Below are positions 59,321 through 64,000 of a stretch of DNA of 64,000 bases, in pieces; position 1 is the stretch's first letter, and the number at the start of each line of letters is the position of its first letter. The translations under genes were made by a program, and so were the position numbers. Where the stretch lies: contig CM074141.1 of the NCBI GenBank assembly GCA_037178625.1, positions 992,001 through 1,056,000 on the forward strand, written 5' to 3'. The notes under the pieces are model-generated. The model was not told the origin of the DNA and made no database searches. It saw only the letters and a program-made list of their open reading frames with translations. Source of the stretch: Skeletonema tropicum. Its lineage: Eukaryota > Bacillariophyta > Thalassiosirophyceae > Thalassiosirales > Thalassiosiraceae.

Positions 59321-62074
59321 CAGGTGGTCTGGACCCGCCACGATGAGTTCCGCCACGATTTCCGCCACGATTCTTAAAAAGTTATTCCTTACTTTTATGG
59401 TATAGAGACTTTCCCATTCCGCCACACCCGCCATCCAGGCACCATCCACAATCCACATGCAAAGACAGGCATCTCAATGGGAGCCATTCAAGGGAGCCAT
59501 CCAAAATAAACAAACCGCCACCACCGTTCAAATCCGCCGCATAACAACAAAACCAAAACCATGCATGACGGCAGATAATATCTCCTACAGCCACGACGCC
59601 ATCCAACTTCATACGAAAATTATTTCATGCTACTACCATGTCATCATTGATCCTATCAGCACACCGTCTCCTTACGAGAAAAAAAAAATCCAGGTAAATA
59701 TTCAGTGTCTATTATTTTATCTGCTCTACACAAAAAATGTTGTTACTTACTGAATAATTTCCGAAAAACAACTCCGCACACAGGCCGACTACTCTTATCC
59801 CGATCTCCTCTTATGGCATCAGCGTTTTCTAATTAATTATCAGCGTCAATTTATCATTGTGCTGTCAGGCGTTATTGATGACAGCGGCAAAAGATGAGGT
59901 TATCTGAAGAAATTATTGATATTTTTTAAGATTTCCGGGGGGGGGATAGTGGACAGTATTCAGGAGGAACAAAGGGTGGCAGTCTTGGGGGCAAGCTATT
60001 CCATGGCTTCATCCTGTTTGACTGCTTTTCTTTCTGTAATGAGTGGCTTCCTCTAACTTCGTATCATCTCGGCTGCTCCTCATGCTCATCACATTCTCAA
60101 GAATTACTGCTGGTGTGCCTTCAATGTCATCATTCCTGCCTACAGCAGTGCAAAAGGGCTGCGACAAATCTTGACTTGCTTGATATTTTCGATCGACACG
60201 GTAATCGCAAGTTCGATGGTGAGCACTGCTATAGCGCTCAAATGCAGATCGACACAGCTTATGAGCAGCTCTCAATAAATCCTTGGTCTTGTCAGTGCTA
60301 GGTTCGTGTTCCAAATTTGATATTACCACCCTCATCTTCTGAGCATCACCGAAAAGCTCCTTATTCTTTTTCGCCGTGTGATTTTTCTGCCGCTTCAAGA
60401 GGTCACGAATCAAACCAATAGGATGTTCGCAGTAGTTGTTTCCTTTCTTGTTGCCCTCGTTAAGATGAGCAAGAGCACTTGAATGGTTGGATTCACTGAT
60501 AGCATTGCCATGACGCCCAAGGTTGCCTGGTATATTGGCAATGCAATATGCCGCATAAGTTTGTCGACGGGATGCAAAGGTAGCCAAGTCTTTTTCCAAC
60601 TTCCCATCTCTCATTGGGTGAGCTCTTAGCAAAGCATAGGCGCTTCTGAGGATGTCATCATATGCATCCTTGGATGTGGCTTTTACCATCTGCACAAGGT
60701 GATGTTTGAGTATGGTGTAGCCATTATTACCAAACATTTTTCGTAAGCCAGAGTCAAGCAGATGCCATTGGTCCGTAACAAACTGTGCATTGACGAAGCC
60801 TAGATCTTCAATCATTTGTTGATCAAAGAACCCATCCCCAGCGACAATGTTGACGTTGGATAAAGGACGGTAAGGTGCACTCTCTCCAAGGAAGTCTGCC
60901 AAAAATTTATACATATCAGCCATGCGCTATGCCCAAGCTGGTACGCCTCATCATCATTCAACTCCTCATTCTCTATGCCTTGCAGAAAGTTACTACTATT
61001 GACGATCTGTTTGAAAGCATCGTAGTCTTTATTGGAACTGCGGAACGTTGGCATGAGCCTGTGGACTTTGACCCGTATGTTAAATACATCCTGCTTTGAC
61101 ACAATCTTTGAGCTAGGCCAAACTGGGGTCATGACACTCTTGATCATCGCAGATGATATCTTTCCACACAACTCGTAGACATTGCACAATTGAAATAGGG
61201 CAGCATCAGGCATTTTCTCGACGTATGCACCTGCACGAGACATTGTTACAACCCTATTCTGCCGACCTGGGTGACAATTTCCAGCATGGGTGGTACATGT
61301 ACCATTGCCAATCTCAACGGGCTGATCCCATTCAGGTTTGTACGAAGGAATTGGCCTATCTTTCCCCTTCTGAGACTCTGGAAAGTATGGTGTCTTTACC
61401 AAGGGCTTGAGATTAATTGTAAATGTGCAGCCTGCCTTCAGTGAACCACTTGTGAAATCACGTCTTGGTGTCCTAACATCACTACCAAACCTGTTACACC
61501 TGATTTCCAACTTTTCAAGTGTAGAAGTCCAACCATGCTTTTGTTCAATAACGTTTAAAACTGATTGAACTAAATCTCTGCTCTTCCACGTTTCTCCCGG
61601 CTTGAATAACTCAGCCGTAATTTTGTCGAAGTCACATTTGTCTTCGTTGTAGTGATCAGATGTAATGGAGCAATTTTCAAAGTACGAAGCGTAGTCAAAA
61701 TCAACTACCATGCGACGAGTCTCATTCTTTTTACCAAATGAGACATCATCATAGATCTTTAGCGACCTCGCAAATGAGGTTGATGGACAAGGTGTGTTTA
61801 CTTCTTGAGACATAGCAGCAATGATAGATGTGTCCTCAATACAATTGATTGAGTAAGTAAGTAAGTAGGTTCATGTCATCGGTCATTTTTTTGCTGGCGG
61901 CCCAGGGCGGCCCATTCAAATTTCAAACTCAAGAGAATCTTATGTGTGGAAGTAAGTATTGTGACCAAGACAGTCTGGCGGGTGTGGCGGAATGGGAAAG
62001 TCTCTATACCATAAGTAAGGAATAACTTTTTAAGAATCGTGGCGGAACTCATCGTGGCGGGTCCAGACCACCTG
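59321..62074. mobile_element. Mutator-like transposon with ~100 bp inverted ends
   Basis: The ends CAGGTGGTCTGGACCCGCCA... are inverted: 59321-59433 (113 bp) and 61976-62074 (99 bp). The left end is longer because of a repeated TTCCGCCACGAT. An 8 bp duplication CTGGTTGG flanks it (59313-59320 and 62075-62082). It encodes a transposase on the minus strand. It inserted exactly at the right border of the MITE. Confidence 0.8.
60009..61813 (-). pseudogene. MULE-type transposase, frameshifted
   Basis: The N-terminal part (61813 to about 60925) has an AGCTFTINLKPLVKTPYF segment and a Cys/His-rich CTTHAGNCHPG, like the DNA-binding end of FAR1/MULE transposases. The catalytic part continues in another frame from 60923: NIVAGDGFFDQQMIEDLGFV, then AQFVTDQWHLLDSGLRKMFG and AISESNHSSALAHLNEG, a plausible D-D-E arrangement. 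The switch occurs around 60925 with no clear intron signals, so a one-base indel is the simplest explanation. The two parts total about 600 residues, a normal transposase size. Superfamily assignment rests on motif order and long inverted ends. Confidence 0.6.
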
Positions 62075-62082
62075 CTGGTTGG

Positions 62083-62579
62083 AGGGGCTTCTGTATCTTA
62101 ACTTTCTCATTTATGGGAGCTCGGTTTTCAAAAATCAAATCACGAGAAAAGAGTGACATCTAATAGCCAAGCGCCAAGCATGGAAGTTGGGTTGTTTCAT
62201 ATCACAATTGAGTTAAAGGGCCCCTCTAGCCCCTACCAACGGCATGAGCCCTTGTTTACGAGAGGTAACGACGTCGTGGTATATCAATAATCGCGTTGTT
62301 TGTCTCGAGCGACGCATCATCACACCTCATGCATCATCACATGAACATGAACTCAACTAGGATCATGAAGACGATGGCACATGATTATAGATAGAAGTAG
62401 ATAGATTATTTTATTCACTACTCCCTAGACACCTGTGTCAGTAGAGAAAGAAGAATTCGAGATTACCTTGGTATCAGTATGTGTAATTTGAGTGTTACTG
62501 GTCTGTTTGCTTTCTTGGTTATCAGTGTGCTGCGCTAGTACAAGCTATATACAATTTAATTCTATTGGGATCACCATCA
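62083..62579. other. Intergenic region, no gene seen
   Basis: About 500 bp between the nested transposons and the stop codon of the flavin monooxygenase. No element was recognised. Confidence 0.6.
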
Positions 62580-64000
62580 TCAAATGTCTCCAACTGCAGA
62601 TTCAACAACTTCATCGATTACTTGACCTTCCTCTACAAATTTTGCGCTGCAGATGTGCCCGTCTGGTCTCACAATGACAATTGCATTGCAAGCATTTTGG
62701 GATGTAGTAGATAACTCTTCGTCTATCAATTTCCAAACGATTTGCTGAGAGTCGATAAGTATGATGACATTTTCATTGACATCGTGTATATCAGTAGGTG
62801 CCTCGTTGAGAATATTTGCCATTACCAGCGGGATGTTCATCTGTCTGGATACTTTATCAACAGATTCGCGCATGGATGTCAACGACGATGTACTCAGTGG
62901 TCCTAACACAAGCACGGTGAATACTGGAATGGTGTAGGAAAGAACTTTGCGTAGTTGCGAAGAAATATCAGTAAGGGTGATGAAAAGGGAGTCTGGAGTA
63001 GCCCCTGCCTGATGACTGGTCGTTTCCAAAACCGACCAGCCATTGTGGGTATGCAACAATGATGATTTCCATACTCCCAAAGCAACATGTGGCAATCTCG
63101 ATCCAACTCTCATTCTTGGATAATACCCCTCTGTATCATTAGAAGCATCTTCCTTCTTGGACTGTGCAGCATCATGCTCATAAGAGAATCCTATCTCAAA
63201 TTTCGGAAACACCAGCGGTAGCGAACCTCCACTTTCTAATATCGACTGCACATTCCTTTCAATGTGATTTGCGTGGAGAGATGACTTTAATGATGCCAAA
63301 CTTGCAAGTGGCATCATTGCTACGCGTACTAACCTACGAAACATATCTTGTCGTGTTTCAAGCGGCAACAAGCTCATTGGCGGTGAGCCAAGCACGGCAG
63401 TCAACAAAGCAGGGTGCTGCGCATCCAAGTAGCAAGCTTTAGCAATCCGAAGTGTTCGATTGTAGTTTCTAACGCTTAGTGCAGCATTTTGTGTGGCAAT
63501 TGGCTTCCGATCGCGCTCATAATGGTTTAGAATAGGCTTGGCCATGCGATCGCTTGAGCTGCGCAGTAACAACGCCAGTCGCCAGGCAAGGTTGTGTGAG
63601 TCTTGCAACCCTGTATTCATTCCAAAACCACCTGCCGGCGGAAACGCATGGGCTGCATCACCAACAAGCACCATATTGTTCGATTTATTGACATAGCTTT
63701 GTGCAACAAGTGACGACATGGTCCAAGGACGGATGGATAATACATCAAAATCACATTCGTTCGCTCCATTAGTACTGTCCATACCCAATCCAGCAAAGAC
63801 CATGCCGCGTACCTTCTCAAGGCTAAAGTCATCCATTGTCTGATATGGAGGGAAGAACGGTATCTGTAACACCCATTCACCTTTCCTGCCATCATGACAA
63901 ACAAAGGCACCGACCAACTGAGAATTGTAAACAAAATGAAGCATGGCTTGATCCGAGTCTCTCATTAGCATGTTGGATAACTGCGGATTTGTCCGAAAAT
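62580..64000 (-). CDS. FAD-dependent aromatic-ring monooxygenase-like protein, 5' part outside window
   Basis: The frame is open to the window edge, so the N-terminus with the GxGxxG FAD loop is missing. The visible 473 residues include the second FAD motif, NNMVLVGDAAHAFPPAGGFG followed by MNTGLQDSHNLAWRLAL, diagnostic of the PheA/TfdB/UbiH-type class A flavoprotein hydroxylases (PF01494). A C-terminal thioredoxin-like region follows (RVGSRLPHVAL, then NAIVIVRPDGHICSA), as in phenol hydroxylase-type enzymes. It likely hydroxylates an aromatic compound with NAD(P)H and oxygen; the substrate is unknown. Internal ATGs at 63971 and 63965 are not the likely start. Confidence 0.8.
   Translation of the reverse strand, partial: FRTNPQLSNMLMRDSDQAMLHFVYNSQLVGAFVCHDGRKGEWVLQIPFFPPYQTMDDFSLEKVRGMVFAGLGMDSTNGANECDFDVLSIRPWTMSSLVAQSYVNKSNNMVLVGDAAHAFPPAGGFGMNTGLQDSHNLAWRLALLLRSSSDRMAKPILNHYERDRKPIATQNAALSVRNYNRTLRIAKACYLDAQHPALLTAVLGSPPMSLLPLETRQDMFRRLVRVAMMPLASLASLKSSLHANHIERNVQSILESGGSLPLVFPKFEIGFSYEHDAAQSKKEDASNDTEGYYPRMRVGSRLPHVALGVWKSSLLHTHNGWSVLETTSHQAGATPDSLFITLTDISSQLRKVLSYTIPVFTVLVLGPLSTSSLTSMRESVDKVSRQMNIPLVMANILNEAPTDIHDVNENVIILIDSQQIVWKLIDEELSTTSQNACNAIVIVRPDGHICSAKFVEEGQVIDEVVESAVGDI

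Overview
The window looks like nuclear DNA of a centric diatom, probably a relative of Thalassiosira. The evidence is a fucoxanthin-chlorophyll a/c antenna gene, plastid-type presequences with an FAP-like motif, short GT-AG introns (78-205 bp), a secreted protein with PSxxPS repeats, and copia fragments of the diatom type. All assignments were made by eye from sequence; no database search was run.

Layout. 1-1.5 kb: a glycosyltransferase. 1.5-8.4 kb: a tandem duplication carrying two MYND zinc-finger genes. Copy 1 is broken and copy 2 is intact; copy 2 was invaded by a decayed tyrosine-recombinase element. 8.4-10.9 kb: two divergent kinetochore genes, Spc24-like and Nuf2-like, both Ndc80 complex subunits. 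11-13.7 kb: a membrane-anchored SET-domain protein and a Cys-rich secreted protein. 14.2-48.0 kb: an expanding array of one cell-surface or vesicle membrane protein family. Its members have a signal peptide, an RxL motif, a GTW(M/V)(W/F)YLML block, Ser/Gly/Lys/His-rich and acidic Trp/Tyr-rich segments, one C-terminal membrane span and a short tail. This architecture recalls silica-deposition-vesicle membrane proteins of diatoms. The array consists of about five repeated units separated by copia fragments. One member is split by a full-length 8.6 kb non-LTR retrotransposon with an 18 bp target duplication.

48-58.6 kb is ordinary, compact gene space: an FCP antenna protein, a hotdog thioesterase, a DUF1824-like plastid protein, Tim9, a MYND protein, a mitochondrial carrier, an NAD(P)-binding protein and an EEP-fold phosphoesterase. 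58.7-62.1 kb is a nested transposon: a 600 bp hAT-like MITE with a Mutator-like element inserted into its target duplication. The window ends in a partial flavin monooxygenase.

The most interesting items are the array of silica-vesicle-like membrane proteins with intron-containing and intron-less members, the LINE whose single ORF joins endonuclease, reverse transcriptase, RNase H and a Ulp1-type protease behind a UAAUG stop-start overlap, the divergent Spc24/Nuf2 pair, and the two transposon stories with readable insertion histories.
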